NCBI RefSeq assembly: GCF_000732925.1
Contig: NZ_CP008953.1
Coordinates: 3,038,001-3,102,000 of the forward strand
Length of the DNA: 64,000 nucleotides
Direction of reading: 5' to 3'
Source of the DNA: Amycolatopsis japonica
GTDB taxonomy: Bacteria > Actinomycetota > Actinomycetes > Mycobacteriales > Pseudonocardiaceae
The notes under the pieces were generated by a model, which was not told the DNA's origin, searched no databases, and saw only the letters and a program-made list of their open reading frames with translations. Below are positions 50,604-59,326 of the stretch, in pieces. Each line of letters opens with the position of its first letter. The stretch's first letter is position 1. The position numbers and the translations under genes were made by a program.

Positions 50604-50718
50604 GTGAAGGCTCCCTTCACCGCATTAGACGCAGTGAAGGGAGCCTTCACCCCACCATCGACCCGTCCGCGACCACGACACGTTTGCCTTACCTCAAATA
50701 ACCGTCCTTACCACTCAC
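50604..50718 (-). repeat. Composite intergenic element, copy B
   Basis: On the minus strand it starts directly at the carbonic anhydrase stop codon (TAGTGAGTGGTAAGG) and ends in a 20-bp hairpin, GTGAAGGCTCCCTTCACCGC pairing with GCAGTGAAGGGAGCCTTCAC. It is about 90% identical to 23712-23828. Being attached to a stop codon, it may work as a 3' terminator unit. Confidence 0.8.
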
Positions 50719-51455
50719 TAGAACTGCGGCACCACGGTCAGCCGCCGTCCGTTGAGCGGCTGCGGCGCGCGGGCGTTGCCCGTGCCGAACAGGCCCTGGA
50801 ACCGCGCGATCGTCGACGGCGAAACGGTCTGCTCGGACATCAGGAACCACCGCACCCCTTCGGTGAACGGGGCCGTGGTGAGCGAGCCGTCGTACCGCAG
50901 CGTGCTTCGGTCGCGGGGCAGGAGCGTGGCGAGGTCGAAGTCCTCCAACGCCACCGTTTCGCCGCATTCCGGGGCGAGCTTCGCCAGGACGCGATCCACC
51001 GGCGACGCGGCGCCCGAGCGCAGCGGCACGCCGATCACCAGCAGTTTCCCGGCGGCACTGCGGTGCACGAAATGCATTTCCAGCGGATCGGTGCGGCCGA
51101 GGAAACGGTGTTCGGACGGAGTGTGGAAATGGAACTGTTCGAGTTCGTAGCGGACCCCGGCGAGTGTGACGTGCCCGGTGCCCGGCCTGACGATGGCCTC
51201 TTCGGTTTCTTCGTGATTCCTCGTACTGCATCCGTTGGTGTCCGACGCGTCCTTTCGGATGTATTCGAGGTCCAGATCCGAGTGGCCGTAGGAGATGTCC
51301 GGTTTCGGCAGGGCCGGGTCGAACCTGATCGCGCCGGGGGAGATGTCGACCGGGCTCTGTGCCGTCTGCCGTGAGTGGGCGGTGCCGCCCGCGGTGAGCA
51401 GGAATCCGGCGAGGGCGAGGGGAACGACGAATGCGACAAGGCGCCTGCGCGTCAC
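50718..51455 (-). CDS. Secreted alpha-type carbonic anhydrase
   Basis: A 245-residue exported enzyme that interconverts CO2 and bicarbonate outside the cell. The N terminus is a signal peptide (FVVPLALAGFLLTAGGTAHS). The alpha-CA zinc ligands appear as LEQFHFHTPSEH (two His) and EMHFVH (third His), with SPVDI early and VIGVPL later as usual. The GTG start follows AAAGG. Alpha-CAs are less common than beta-CAs in Actinobacteria. The gene is divergent from the secreted protein gene at 51611. Confidence 0.92.
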   Translation of the reverse strand: MTRRRLVAFVVPLALAGFLLTAGGTAHSRQTAQSPVDISPGAIRFDPALPKPDISYGHSDLDLEYIRKDASDTNGCSTRNHEETEEAIVRPGTGHVTLAGVRYELEQFHFHTPSEHRFLGRTDPLEMHFVHRSAAGKLLVIGVPLRSGAASPVDRVLAKLAPECGETVALEDFDLATLLPRDRSTLRYDGSLTTAPFTEGVRWFLMSEQTVSPSTIARFQGLFGTGNARAPQPLNGRRLTVVPQF

Positions 51456-51610
51456 GCTCTGAACCTTTCGAAGAGCCGCACCCGATGGAGTGGTGCGCGC
51501 GAGAAGAACACATCTTTTTCCTGTGCCGAAGAATGTGCAAGCGTGGCCCGCGTCTATATTTCGTAAAGATTCACTGTGCGCATGCGGGTGGACACCCTTA
51601 GTATTCGAAG

Positions 51611-52090
51611 ATGTCGATCTTGGCCGTGCTCTTCAGCTTGGTGGCCCTCTTTCCCGCCGTGGACCCCGTCGCGCGAACGGGTGCCTGCGAGGGAACGGAA
51701 GGGGTGACCGTCGCGGTCGGCGTGCTCGTGCGATGCGTGCCGGGATCGCCCGGTGACGCGCGGACCGCGCTCGAACGCTCCGGGCTCGCGGTGCGACTGG
51801 GGGACGGATCGGGGCCGTACGCCGATTCCCGCTATGTCTGCCGCGTCGAAGGCCTGCCGGATGGCGATCCGTGCACCGGTCATCGGGACGGAACGTCGTT
51901 CTGGAAGGTGTGGCGGGTCGGGCTGGATCCGGTGGCCTGGCGCGAATCCGGGACTCAGGACGGGCCCGGCGCGGTGCGTGTCTGCCCCGGCGGGCTCGTC
52001 GGCTTCGTCTTCGGGTCGAAGACCGCGCAGATGCCCGTCGCGCCCGAGCGGGTCGTGACCACGCCCGGATGGCTTCCGCCCCGGTGCTGA
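51611..52090 (+). CDS. Secreted small cysteine protein
   Basis: This 159-residue protein has an N-terminal signal peptide (MSILAVLFSLVALFPAVDP) and six or more Cys in the mature part. The sequence CRVEGLPDGDPCTG followed by SFWKVWR resembles a group of secreted actinobacterial proteins whose conserved core is CRIDG..DPC.....YWSYW. Their role is unknown; some neighbour prenyltransferase-like repeat proteins or transporters. The ATG at 51611 has GAAG upstream. It is 4 bp from the convergent TetR gene. Confidence 0.7.
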   Translation: MSILAVLFSLVALFPAVDPVARTGACEGTEGVTVAVGVLVRCVPGSPGDARTALERSGLAVRLGDGSGPYADSRYVCRVEGLPDGDPCTGHRDGTSFWKVWRVGLDPVAWRESGTQDGPGAVRVCPGGLVGFVFGSKTAQMPVAPERVVTTPGWLPPRC

Positions 52091-52094
52091 CGGG

Positions 52095-52766
52095 TCAGTG
52101 TGCCGGGACGATGAGCGACGCCATCACCTTCGGGATCAGTTCGCTGACGAAGCGGCCGTCGGCGGGGAGTTCGCCGCCTGCCAGTAGATAGTTCTGCAGT
52201 CCTTGTTCGTACAGGGCCACGAGGACGAGCACCGCGTCCTCCGCCGAGATCGTCAGTTTTCGGCCGATCCGGTCCAGGGTGCCGACCAGGATCGCGCCCA
52301 GTTCGGTGTGGAAATACCGGAACGCGGCGCCGATCCGGTCGCGGATCTCCGGCTGCCGCAGGCCCTGCGTGCGGAATTCCGCGCACAGCAGGTACCAGTC
52401 CTTGTCCGCGTTGAGCGCGACCATGAACAGTTCGGCGATCCGCCCGAGCGTCGGGGAGAGGTCTTCGTGCGCGCCGACGACGGTGTCGCCGAGCACGCTC
52501 TCGGTGGCCTCACGGAACCGCTCGAGCCGGATCGCGGTCTCCTCCTGGAACAGGGCGAGGAAGAGGTCTTCCTTCGAGCTGAAGTTCGAGTAGAAGGCGC
52601 CGCGGGTGAAGCCGGCGCGTTCGCAGATCAGCTCGACCGGGGTGTCCCGGATGCCGCGTTCGGAGAAGGCCTCGTACGCCGCGTCGATCAGCCGTCGGCG
52701 GGTGTCCGCCCGGCGCCTGGTCATGGTGGCGCCCCGCTCCTCGGTCATCTCGCCATTCTTTCGCAT
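52095..52766 (-). CDS. TetR-family repressor of the RND-YhgE operon
   Basis: The protein (223 residues) has the TetR helix-turn-helix RRLIDAAYEAFSERGIRDTP, then AGFTRGAFYSNFSSKEDL, at about residues 25-70, with a C-terminal ligand domain in the remainder. The start is uncertain: ATG at 52766, 52748 or 52724. It is divergent from the RND transporter gene, and palindromes containing ATGTATCC and ATACAGCGTGTAT lie in the gap. It most likely represses that transporter operon and itself. Confidence 0.9.
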   Translation of the reverse strand: MRKNGEMTEERGATMTRRRADTRRRLIDAAYEAFSERGIRDTPVELICERAGFTRGAFYSNFSSKEDLFLALFQEETAIRLERFREATESVLGDTVVGAHEDLSPTLGRIAELFMVALNADKDWYLLCAEFRTQGLRQPEIRDRIGAAFRYFHTELGAILVGTLDRIGRKLTISAEDAVLVLVALYEQGLQNYLLAGGELPADGRFVSELIPKVMASLIVPAH

Positions 52767-52793
52767 CGGCCCGGTTCACCCGGCTGTGGGACA

Positions 52794-52843
52794 GGATACA
52801 TCGTGAATCGGATACAGCGTGTATTACGATACGCCATGTATCC
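52794..52843. promoter_or_regulatory. TetR operator region upstream of the RND operon
   Basis: GGATACAT (52794) and ATGTATCC (52836) form a perfect 8-bp inverted repeat around the smaller palindrome ATACAGCGTGTAT (52812-52824). ATACG and GATACG copies lie between them. The region is 22-70 bp upstream of the RND gene. Confidence 0.65.
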
Positions 52844-52864
52844 AACGAGCGCCGGGAGCCGATC

Positions 52865-55561
52865 GTGTCGTCATTCCTCTACCGCCTCGGCAGGCTGGCC
52901 GCCCGCGGACGCGTACTGGTCACCGCGTTGTGGCTGGTCGTGCTGTGCGTCTCCGGCGGCGCGGCGCTGCTGTTCGGCCAGGGCACCGACGATACGTTCG
53001 CGATCCCCGGCTCGGAGTCCCAGGAGGCGCTCGATCACCTCGGACGTGTCTTCCCGCAGGTGAGCGGGACTTCGGCGCAGTTGGTGGTGCTCGTCCCGGA
53101 AGGGCAGCGAGCCGATTCCGCGGCTGTGCGCGATTCCGTCTCCGCCGTGGTCCCGGAGCTGACCGGAGCTCCGCAGGTCTCGACGGTGGTCGATCCCTTC
53201 GACCCGGCCGTGCACGACGCGGTGTCCAAGGACGGCCGCGCCGCGTTGGTCACCGTGCAGCTCGACGTCGGACTGGCCGATATCCAGCCGTCGACCCGGA
53301 CCGCGCTCGCCGGGATCGCGCAGGACCTGGAGAACCGGATCGGCCACGGCACCGAGGTGCTCACCGGCGGCGACGCGTTCTCGGACAAGGTGCCGAAGCT
53401 CAGCCCCACCGAGGGGATCGGCCTCGTCATCGCGCTCGTGGTGCTGCTGATGGTGTTCGGTTCGTTCATCGCGGCCGGAATGCCTTTGCTGACGGCGATC
53501 CTCGGTGTCGGCGTCTCGGTGGCGCTGGTCTACGCGGCGACGTCGGTGGCGACGGTGTCCTCCACGGCGCCGATGCTCGCGGTCATGCTCGGGCTGGCCG
53601 TGGGCATCGACTACGCGCTCTTCCTCCTTTCCCGGCACCGGGATCAGCTCGCCGAAGGACTCGAGGTCGAGGAGTCCATCGCCAGGGCGACCGCCACCGC
53701 CGGCTCCGCGGTCATCTTCGCCGGGCTCACCGTGGTGATCGCGCTGCTGGGCCTGTTCGTCGCCGGGATCCCGTTCCTGACGACGATGGGTATCGCGGCG
53801 GCGGGCGGCGTCGCGGTCGCGGTGATCGTGGCCATCACCCTCATCCCCGCGCTGCTGGCTTTCGCCGGTGAGCGGCTGCGGCCCAAGAAGCCGCGAAAGG
53901 CACGCAAGACCAAGAAGAAGACGCGGTTCAGCCTCCGCTGGGTCCGGCTCGCCACGAAGTCCCCGTGGATCACGATCGCGCTGATCGTCGGGGTGCTCGC
54001 GATCGCGTCGGTGCCCGCGCTGGATCTCCGGCTCGCCTTGCCGGACAACGGAACCGACGAGGACGGCACTCCAGCGCGGGTCGCCTACGACGCCGTCGCC
54101 GAGCATTTCGGGCCCGGCTTCAACGGTCCGCTCGTCGTCACCGCGGACATCCTGTCGACCACCGACCCGGTCGGGATCACCAACGGCATCGCCGACGACA
54201 TCCGCAAGGTGCCCGGCGTCGCCGTCGTCCCGCTCGCGACGCCGAACCCCAAGGGCGACACCGCGATCATCCAGGTCGTGCCGACGACCGGCGCCTTCGA
54301 CGAGGCGACCGACGACCTCGTCGAACGGCTGCGGTCGATGGAAGGACAGTTCAAGGACCGGTACGGCGTACAGACCGCGGTCACCGGGTTCACCGCCGTC
54401 GGCATCGACGTGTCCACGCAACTCGGCGACGCGCTGCTGCCGTTCGGCATCCTGGTCGTCGGGCTCTCGCTGGTGCTGCTGGCGATGGTGTTCCGCTCGA
54501 TCCTCGTGCCACTCAAAGCCACCTTCGGCTACCTGCTTTCGATCGGTGCGGCGTTCGGCGCGACGTCGTTCGTGTTCGGGCAGGGACATCTGGCGGACGC
54601 GCTGGGCGTCACCCGCACCGGCAGTGTGATCAGCTTCCTGCCGATCATCCTGATGGGTGTCCTTTTCGGACTGGCCATGGACTACGAGGTGTTCCTCGTG
54701 TCCCGGATCAGGGAGGACTACGTCCATCACGGCGACGCGCACAAGGCGATCGAGACGGGCTTCGTGTCCGCGTCGAGGGTCGTGACCGCGGCGGCGGTGA
54801 TCATGCTGGGCGTGTTCGCCGCCTTCGTGCCCGACGGCAGCGCCACGATCAAACCGATCGCGTTCAGTCTCGCGGTCGGGGTGTTCGTGGACGCCTTCCT
54901 GGTGCGGATGACGCTCGTCCCGGCGATTCTCGCGCTGCTGGGGCCGCGCGCCTGGGGTCTGCCGCCGTGGCTGGACCGCAAACTCCCGGTGTTCGACGCC
55001 GAGGGCGACGGTCTCGTCCACGAACTCCGGCTCGCCGACTGGCCCGCGCCGGGTTCGCCCGAGGTGATCAGCGCCGCCGGTCTCCGGGTCGACGACGACC
55101 GGGGCCGCACCATCTTCCGCGACGTCGAACTGCATCTCGGCCCGGGGGAGATCCTCGCCGTGCACGGTTCCGGCCCGGCGGGCAAGAGCGCGCTGCTCTA
55201 CGCGCTCGCCGGCCGGGTGCCGAACGTCCGCGGTGATCTGAAGGTCCTCGGCCGGGTGCTGCCGCAGCACGCGCACGCCGTCCGGCGGAACGTCGCCTTC
55301 GTCGCCTGCAAGGAGACCGACGACCCGGCCGGCGAGGTCCGCCGCGCGCTCGACGACGGTGTCGCGCTCGTCTTCCTCGACGACCTGGACACCGTCGTCA
55401 ACACCGCCCAACGCGCGGGGTTGCGAGCCTCGTTCGCGAGCAGGGAAGCGACCTTCGCCGTGTCCTGCCAGAGCCTCGCCATCGTGCGGGATCTGGTGCC
55501 CACCACCGCCGTCGCGGGTCTCGCCATGACACCCGCCCCCGTCCCCGCCGAGGTCCGCTGA
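52865..55561 (+). CDS. MMPL/RND transporter fused to ABC-like ATPase domain
   Basis: An 898-residue protein. Residues 1-720 form an MMPL-type RND transporter with 12 membrane segments in two halves, with large loops near 40-160 and 400-520; sequences such as GLAVGIDYALFLLSRHR and LFGLAMDYEVFLVSRIREDY are typical. About residues 735-898 instead resemble an ABC nucleotide-binding domain (EVISAAGLRVDDDRGRTIFR, Walker A GSGPAGKSALLYAL near 766, Walker B LVFLDD near 835). An LSGGQ signature is not visible, so ATPase function may be lost. The GTG start follows GGGAGCC. The stop overlaps the next gene by 1 bp. Confidence 0.9.
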   Translation: MSSFLYRLGRLAARGRVLVTALWLVVLCVSGGAALLFGQGTDDTFAIPGSESQEALDHLGRVFPQVSGTSAQLVVLVPEGQRADSAAVRDSVSAVVPELTGAPQVSTVVDPFDPAVHDAVSKDGRAALVTVQLDVGLADIQPSTRTALAGIAQDLENRIGHGTEVLTGGDAFSDKVPKLSPTEGIGLVIALVVLLMVFGSFIAAGMPLLTAILGVGVSVALVYAATSVATVSSTAPMLAVMLGLAVGIDYALFLLSRHRDQLAEGLEVEESIARATATAGSAVIFAGLTVVIALLGLFVAGIPFLTTMGIAAAGGVAVAVIVAITLIPALLAFAGERLRPKKPRKARKTKKKTRFSLRWVRLATKSPWITIALIVGVLAIASVPALDLRLALPDNGTDEDGTPARVAYDAVAEHFGPGFNGPLVVTADILSTTDPVGITNGIADDIRKVPGVAVVPLATPNPKGDTAIIQVVPTTGAFDEATDDLVERLRSMEGQFKDRYGVQTAVTGFTAVGIDVSTQLGDALLPFGILVVGLSLVLLAMVFRSILVPLKATFGYLLSIGAAFGATSFVFGQGHLADALGVTRTGSVISFLPIILMGVLFGLAMDYEVFLVSRIREDYVHHGDAHKAIETGFVSASRVVTAAAVIMLGVFAAFVPDGSATIKPIAFSLAVGVFVDAFLVRMTLVPAILALLGPRAWGLPPWLDRKLPVFDAEGDGLVHELRLADWPAPGSPEVISAAGLRVDDDRGRTIFRDVELHLGPGEILAVHGSGPAGKSALLYALAGRVPNVRGDLKVLGRVLPQHAHAVRRNVAFVACKETDDPAGEVRRALDDGVALVFLDDLDTVVNTAQRAGLRASFASREATFAVSCQSLAIVRDLVPTTAVAGLAMTPAPVPAEVR

Positions 55562-57633
55562 TGTCCCGCTTCTTCACCGGTTCCGCCCGCGCGACCGCCA
55601 TCGGACCGCTGACCTGGAAGACCTGGCTCGGGATCGTCCTCGTGCCGGTGATCGTGGCGCTCGGCCTGGCGTGGGCGTTCTGGTCGCCCGAGGACAACCA
55701 CGGCGCCGCCAAGGCCGCCGTGGTCAACGACGACGAGCCGGTGACGGTGAACGGGCAGCTGATCCCGCTCGGCCGGGAACTGGCCGGAAACCTCGTGCAC
55801 GGCGAGGATTCCGCGTACACGTGGGTGCTCACCGACGCAGAGGACGCGAAGGAGGGCATCTCCGACGGTACGTATTCGGCCGTCGTGACGATTCCGCGGG
55901 ACTTCTCCGCGCAGGCCACATCGACGTCGGGTAAACCGCTCGACGCGAAGCAGGCGATCATGCGCGTCGAGACGTCGCAGCGCACCGGTCTGGTCGATCC
56001 GGTGGCGAGCCGCGAGGTCGCGAACGCGACGCTCGCCGCGCTGAACCGGCAGATCGTCGAGACCTATGTGGACAATCTGTACGTCGGGTTCTCCTCGATC
56101 CACCAGCAGCTGGTGCAGGCGGCCGACGGCAGCGACCAGCTGGTGGTCGGACTGCGGCAATTGTCCGACGGGACCGGGAAACTGGCCGCGGGCGCGGGAG
56201 AACTCGCCGGCGGGGCGGGAAAACTCAGCGGCGCCGCCGGGCAGCTGGCGGACGGCGCACGCGAGCTCGCGAACGGCACCGGGCAGCTCGCCACCGGTTC
56301 CGGCCAGTTGTCGTCGGGGTTGACGCAGGCGGAGAAGGACACCGCGCAGCTGCCCCGGTTGACCAGGGAACTGGCCGACGGGGCACAGCAGGTCGCGAAC
56401 GGCAACAAGCAGCTGTCCGACAAGATCTCGCCGCTGGCGGACAAGGTCCTGCGGATCATCGACGCCCTGCCGTCGGCGGGCGACTCGGCGCGCAAGTTCG
56501 CGGAACTGGCCCAGAGATGCGATCAGGACACGAAGTTCTGCGCCGATCTCAAGGCCGCTTCGGAGAAGCTCACGGCCGACGCCGCGATCCTCGACGGCAA
56601 ACGTGCCGAAATCCGCGACGCCGTCGTACAGACGAAGAAGGCGGTGCAAGACCTTTCGGCGGGCTCGCAGAAGGTCGCCGACGGGAACAAGCAGCTCGCG
56701 GACAAGTCGAAGGAACTCGCGGGCGGCATCGGCACGGCGGCCGACGGCGCGCGGAAACTCGACGCCGGGGTCAAGGCCGCCGACTCCGGGGCACGGCGGC
56801 TCGCCGACGGCTCCGGTCAGCTCGCCGGCGGCGCGACGACGTTGTCCACCGGTGCGGGTGAGCTCGCCACCGGTGCCCGCTCCGCCGCCGATGGCGCCGA
56901 GCGCGCCGAATCGGGCGCCTCGGAGCTGGCCAAGGGCCTCAACGAGGGCCGGGGCAAGGTGCCCGACTACACCCAGGCCGAACGCGACCACCTCAAACAG
57001 GTCGCCGCCACCCCCGCGATCGCCGACACGGCGGGCTCGGGATCGTTCGGCGAAGGCGCGGTGGCGCTGATCCTCGTGCTGGCGCTGTGGGGCTGCGCGC
57101 TGGCGACGTACCAGGTGATCCGGGCGGTGCCGCCGAGTGTGCTGACCACCCGCGAACCGAGCTGGCGGATCATCCTCGCCGCGGCCGTCCCCGGTGCGAC
57201 GCTCGCGGTGCTGACCGCCCTGATCCTGACCGGGGTGTTCTGGGCGTTCCTCGGCCTGAGCTTCGGCAAGGCGGTGACACTGCTGGTGGTGCTCGTGCTC
57301 GCGGCGGGGACGTTCACCGTCGTCAACCAAGCGCTGGTGGCGATCTTCAAACGTCCTGGTCGCTTCGCCGCCCTCGCGATCCTCGTGCTCACTGTCGGCG
57401 CTTCGCTGGTCTCGACCGTGCCTGGCTTTTTCGGGACCGTGCTGGGGATCCTGCCGACCAACGGCGCCTTGGTGGCGCTGTGGTCGCTGCTGACCGGGAC
57501 GGACGGACTGACGTCGGGGATCGTGCAGCTCGTGGTGTGGCTGGGAATCGGGACCCTGGCGATGATCCTGGTGACGGACCGGCGGAGGTCCTTGCCCGGA
57601 CGGGAACTGCGGCTACCCCTCAGGGGTATGTGA
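55561..57633 (+). CDS. YhgE/Pip-domain membrane protein
   Basis: A 690-residue YhgE/Pip-type protein: a membrane segment near residue 25 (GIVLVPVIVALGLAWAFWSP), a large outer region with many repeats of the kind LA-GA-EL-G-G (about residues 195-460) that form coiled helices, and five or six membrane segments after 495, where ABC-2-like transporter features appear. It starts at the stop codon of the RND-ABC fusion and is presumably its partner. This fits export of large lipids or peptides. A CsoR-like box overlaps its end but probably acts on the next gene. Confidence 0.9.
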   Translation: MSRFFTGSARATAIGPLTWKTWLGIVLVPVIVALGLAWAFWSPEDNHGAAKAAVVNDDEPVTVNGQLIPLGRELAGNLVHGEDSAYTWVLTDAEDAKEGISDGTYSAVVTIPRDFSAQATSTSGKPLDAKQAIMRVETSQRTGLVDPVASREVANATLAALNRQIVETYVDNLYVGFSSIHQQLVQAADGSDQLVVGLRQLSDGTGKLAAGAGELAGGAGKLSGAAGQLADGARELANGTGQLATGSGQLSSGLTQAEKDTAQLPRLTRELADGAQQVANGNKQLSDKISPLADKVLRIIDALPSAGDSARKFAELAQRCDQDTKFCADLKAASEKLTADAAILDGKRAEIRDAVVQTKKAVQDLSAGSQKVADGNKQLADKSKELAGGIGTAADGARKLDAGVKAADSGARRLADGSGQLAGGATTLSTGAGELATGARSAADGAERAESGASELAKGLNEGRGKVPDYTQAERDHLKQVAATPAIADTAGSGSFGEGAVALILVLALWGCALATYQVIRAVPPSVLTTREPSWRIILAAAVPGATLAVLTALILTGVFWAFLGLSFGKAVTLLVVLVLAAGTFTVVNQALVAIFKRPGRFAALAILVLTVGASLVSTVPGFFGTVLGILPTNGALVALWSLLTGTDGLTSGIVQLVVWLGIGTLAMILVTDRRRSLPGRELRLPLRGM

Positions 57634-57665
57634 CGAGCATCGCGCCTTGGTACCCCTAGGGGGTA
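57614..57665. promoter_or_regulatory. Two CsoR-like copper boxes
   Basis: TACCCCTCAGGGGTA (57614-57628, overlapping the YhgE stop) and TACCCCTAGGGGGTA (57651-57665) are near-perfect palindromes of the ATACCCC-GGGGTAT type bound by CsoR copper repressors. Centres are 37 bp apart. The second ends 14 bp before the ATG at 57680. Confidence 0.75.
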
Positions 57666-57679
57666 TGTATGGTGGGTTC

Positions 57680-58420
57680 ATGAACACCACGATGCACCAC
57701 GGAACGCATGGCCACGAACCCGCCGGTCTCGCGTCGACCAAAGCCGGCTACACCCTGGCGCCCACCACTACGACGCTCATTCCCGGGGAGACGGCTCCTT
57801 TTATCTTCAGGATCCTCGGCGCCGACGGCACACCGGTGACCGCTTACGACGTCGAGCACGAAAAGCGGCTGCACCTCATCGTCGTCCGCCGGGACACCGC
57901 GGGCTTCCAGCACATCCACCCCGAACTCGGCGACGACGGCACGTGGTCGGTTCCGCTGACCATCGCCGACGCCGGGGTCTACCGCGTCTTCGCGGACTTC
58001 AAGCCCAGCGGCGGCGAGGGGATCACCTTGGGCGTCGATCTCTTCGCCGGTGGGAACTTCCGCCCCGCCGAATACCGGACCTCGCGCGTCGCGGAGGTCG
58101 ACGGCTACCAGGTCCGCCTCGACGGCGAACTCGCGCCGGGAATGCCGTCGAAGGTGACCCTCACCGTCACCAAGGACGGCCGCGCGGTCACTGATCTCCA
58201 GCCGTACCTGGGTGCGTATGGGCATTTGGTCGCGCTGCGCGGTGGCGACCTCGCGTACCTGCACGTCCACCCCGACGGCGAACCCGGTGACGGCCGGACC
58301 GCGGCGGGTCCCGAGGTGACGTTCTTCGCCGGGTTCCCGACGGCGGGGACTTACCGGCTGTTCCTCGATTTCCAGCACGAGGGCAAGGTCCGCACCGCCG
58401 AATTCACCGTCACCGCTTGA
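57680..58420 (+). CDS. Copper-associated hypothetical protein
   Basis: This 246-residue protein opens with a His-rich segment (MNTTMHHGTHGHEPAG) that could bind metal. Two similar beta-rich halves follow (residues 30-140 and 145-246), with His motifs FQHIHPELGDD and LAYLHVHPDGEPGD in corresponding places. There is no clear signal peptide in this frame. I do not recognise a named family; similar proteins occur near copper ATPases. The ATG at 57680 is preceded by GGTGGG. Two CsoR-like boxes upstream indicate copper-induced expression. A csoR gene is not in the window. Confidence 0.75.
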   Translation: MNTTMHHGTHGHEPAGLASTKAGYTLAPTTTTLIPGETAPFIFRILGADGTPVTAYDVEHEKRLHLIVVRRDTAGFQHIHPELGDDGTWSVPLTIADAGVYRVFADFKPSGGEGITLGVDLFAGGNFRPAEYRTSRVAEVDGYQVRLDGELAPGMPSKVTLTVTKDGRAVTDLQPYLGAYGHLVALRGGDLAYLHVHPDGEPGDGRTAAGPEVTFFAGFPTAGTYRLFLDFQHEGKVRTAEFTVTA

Positions 58421-58443
58421 CGGCGAGACCGGCCTCGATCAGT

Positions 58444-58474
58444 ATGAACACGTGTTCATGAACGTGTGTTCATA
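58444..58474. promoter_or_regulatory. TetR operator with overlapping TGAAC palindromes
   Basis: TGAACACGTGTTCA (58445-58458) is a perfect palindrome, and ATGAACGTGTGTTCAT (58458-58473) a near-perfect one sharing its A. They lie just before AAAGGAGGA and the ATG at 58493. The TetR gene two steps downstream is the likely regulator. Confidence 0.75.
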
Positions 58475-58492
58475 AAGGAGGAGGGTTCTGCG

Positions 58493-59326
58493 ATGTCCGG
58501 CATCGTCAACACCGCGCAGTCCGAGGCGTGGAACGGCTACGAGGGACGGCACTGGGCCGAGCACGACGGGCGCTACGACGCGGTGAACAGCGGGTTCAAC
58601 GACTTCCTGTTCGACGCCGCCGGAATCGGCGAGCGGGACCGGGTGCTCGACATCGGTTGTGGGAACGGGCAGGTCACCCGGCTCGCCGCCGTCCGCGCCC
58701 CGCTCGGGGACGCGACCGGGATCGACCTGTCCGCGCCGATGCTCGCCACGGCGCGGGCCCGCGCGGAGGCCGAAGGCGTGGCGAACGTGCGGTTCGAGCA
58801 GGGCGACGTCCAGGTCTTTCCGCTGGGGGAAGAGGTTTTCGACGTCGCGCTCAGCCGGTTCGCGGTGACGTTCTTCGCGGATCCGGTCGCCGCCTTCGCG
58901 AACGTGCGCCGGGCGCTGAAACCGGGCGGCAGGCTCGCGTTCCTGTGCATGACCGCACTCGCCGGAACGGATCTCGGCACCGTTTTTGGTGCGCTGTCAC
59001 CGTTCCTGCCGACCCCGACCGGCGAGGACGGTACCGGCCCGACGGCGTTCGCCGACCCCGAACGGGCTCGCTCGGTGCTGACGGACGCCGGATTCCGCGA
59101 GGTCACGGCGACTCGCGTCGAGGCCGATCAGGTCTGGGGGAGCGACGTGGCCGACGCCGCCGGGTTCATCGCGGACTGGGGTCCGGTCAGGTACCACCTC
59201 GGTCTGGCCGGCGAAGAAGCGGCGAACGGCGCGCGAGACGCGCTTTCGGCCGCGTTGCGGCCCTTTGCCGGGCCCGGCGGCGTGCGGCTGCGCGGTGCCG
59301 CGTGGCTGGTCAGGGCGAAATCCTGA
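58493..59326 (+). CDS. Class I SAM-dependent methyltransferase, TetR-controlled
   Basis: The protein (277 residues) has motif I LDIGCGNGQVTRLAA near residue 46, GIDLSAPMLA as the SAM ribose-binding acidic end, FDVALSRFAVTFF, and RALKPGGRLAFL as motif III. Family UbiE/COQ5- or Methyltransf_11-like. AAAGGAGG lies 15 nt upstream of the ATG. The next gene, a TetR regulator, overlaps its stop by 1 bp. The operator just upstream implies ligand-induced methylation, perhaps detoxification. Substrate unknown. Confidence 0.9.
   Translation: MSGIVNTAQSEAWNGYEGRHWAEHDGRYDAVNSGFNDFLFDAAGIGERDRVLDIGCGNGQVTRLAAVRAPLGDATGIDLSAPMLATARARAEAEGVANVRFEQGDVQVFPLGEEVFDVALSRFAVTFFADPVAAFANVRRALKPGGRLAFLCMTALAGTDLGTVFGALSPFLPTPTGEDGTGPTAFADPERARSVLTDAGFREVTATRVEADQVWGSDVADAAGFIADWGPVRYHLGLAGEEAANGARDALSAALRPFAGPGGVRLRGAAWLVRAKS

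Noticed and set aside
52871..55411. Long antisense frame across the RND transporter
   Set aside because: Composition is Asp/Arg/His-rich with no hydrophobic pattern; the plus-strand frame has full MMPL features.
55198..57330. Long antisense frame across the end of the RND gene and YhgE/Pip
   Set aside because: It spans the end of one gene and most of the next, with no ribosome site and no domain.
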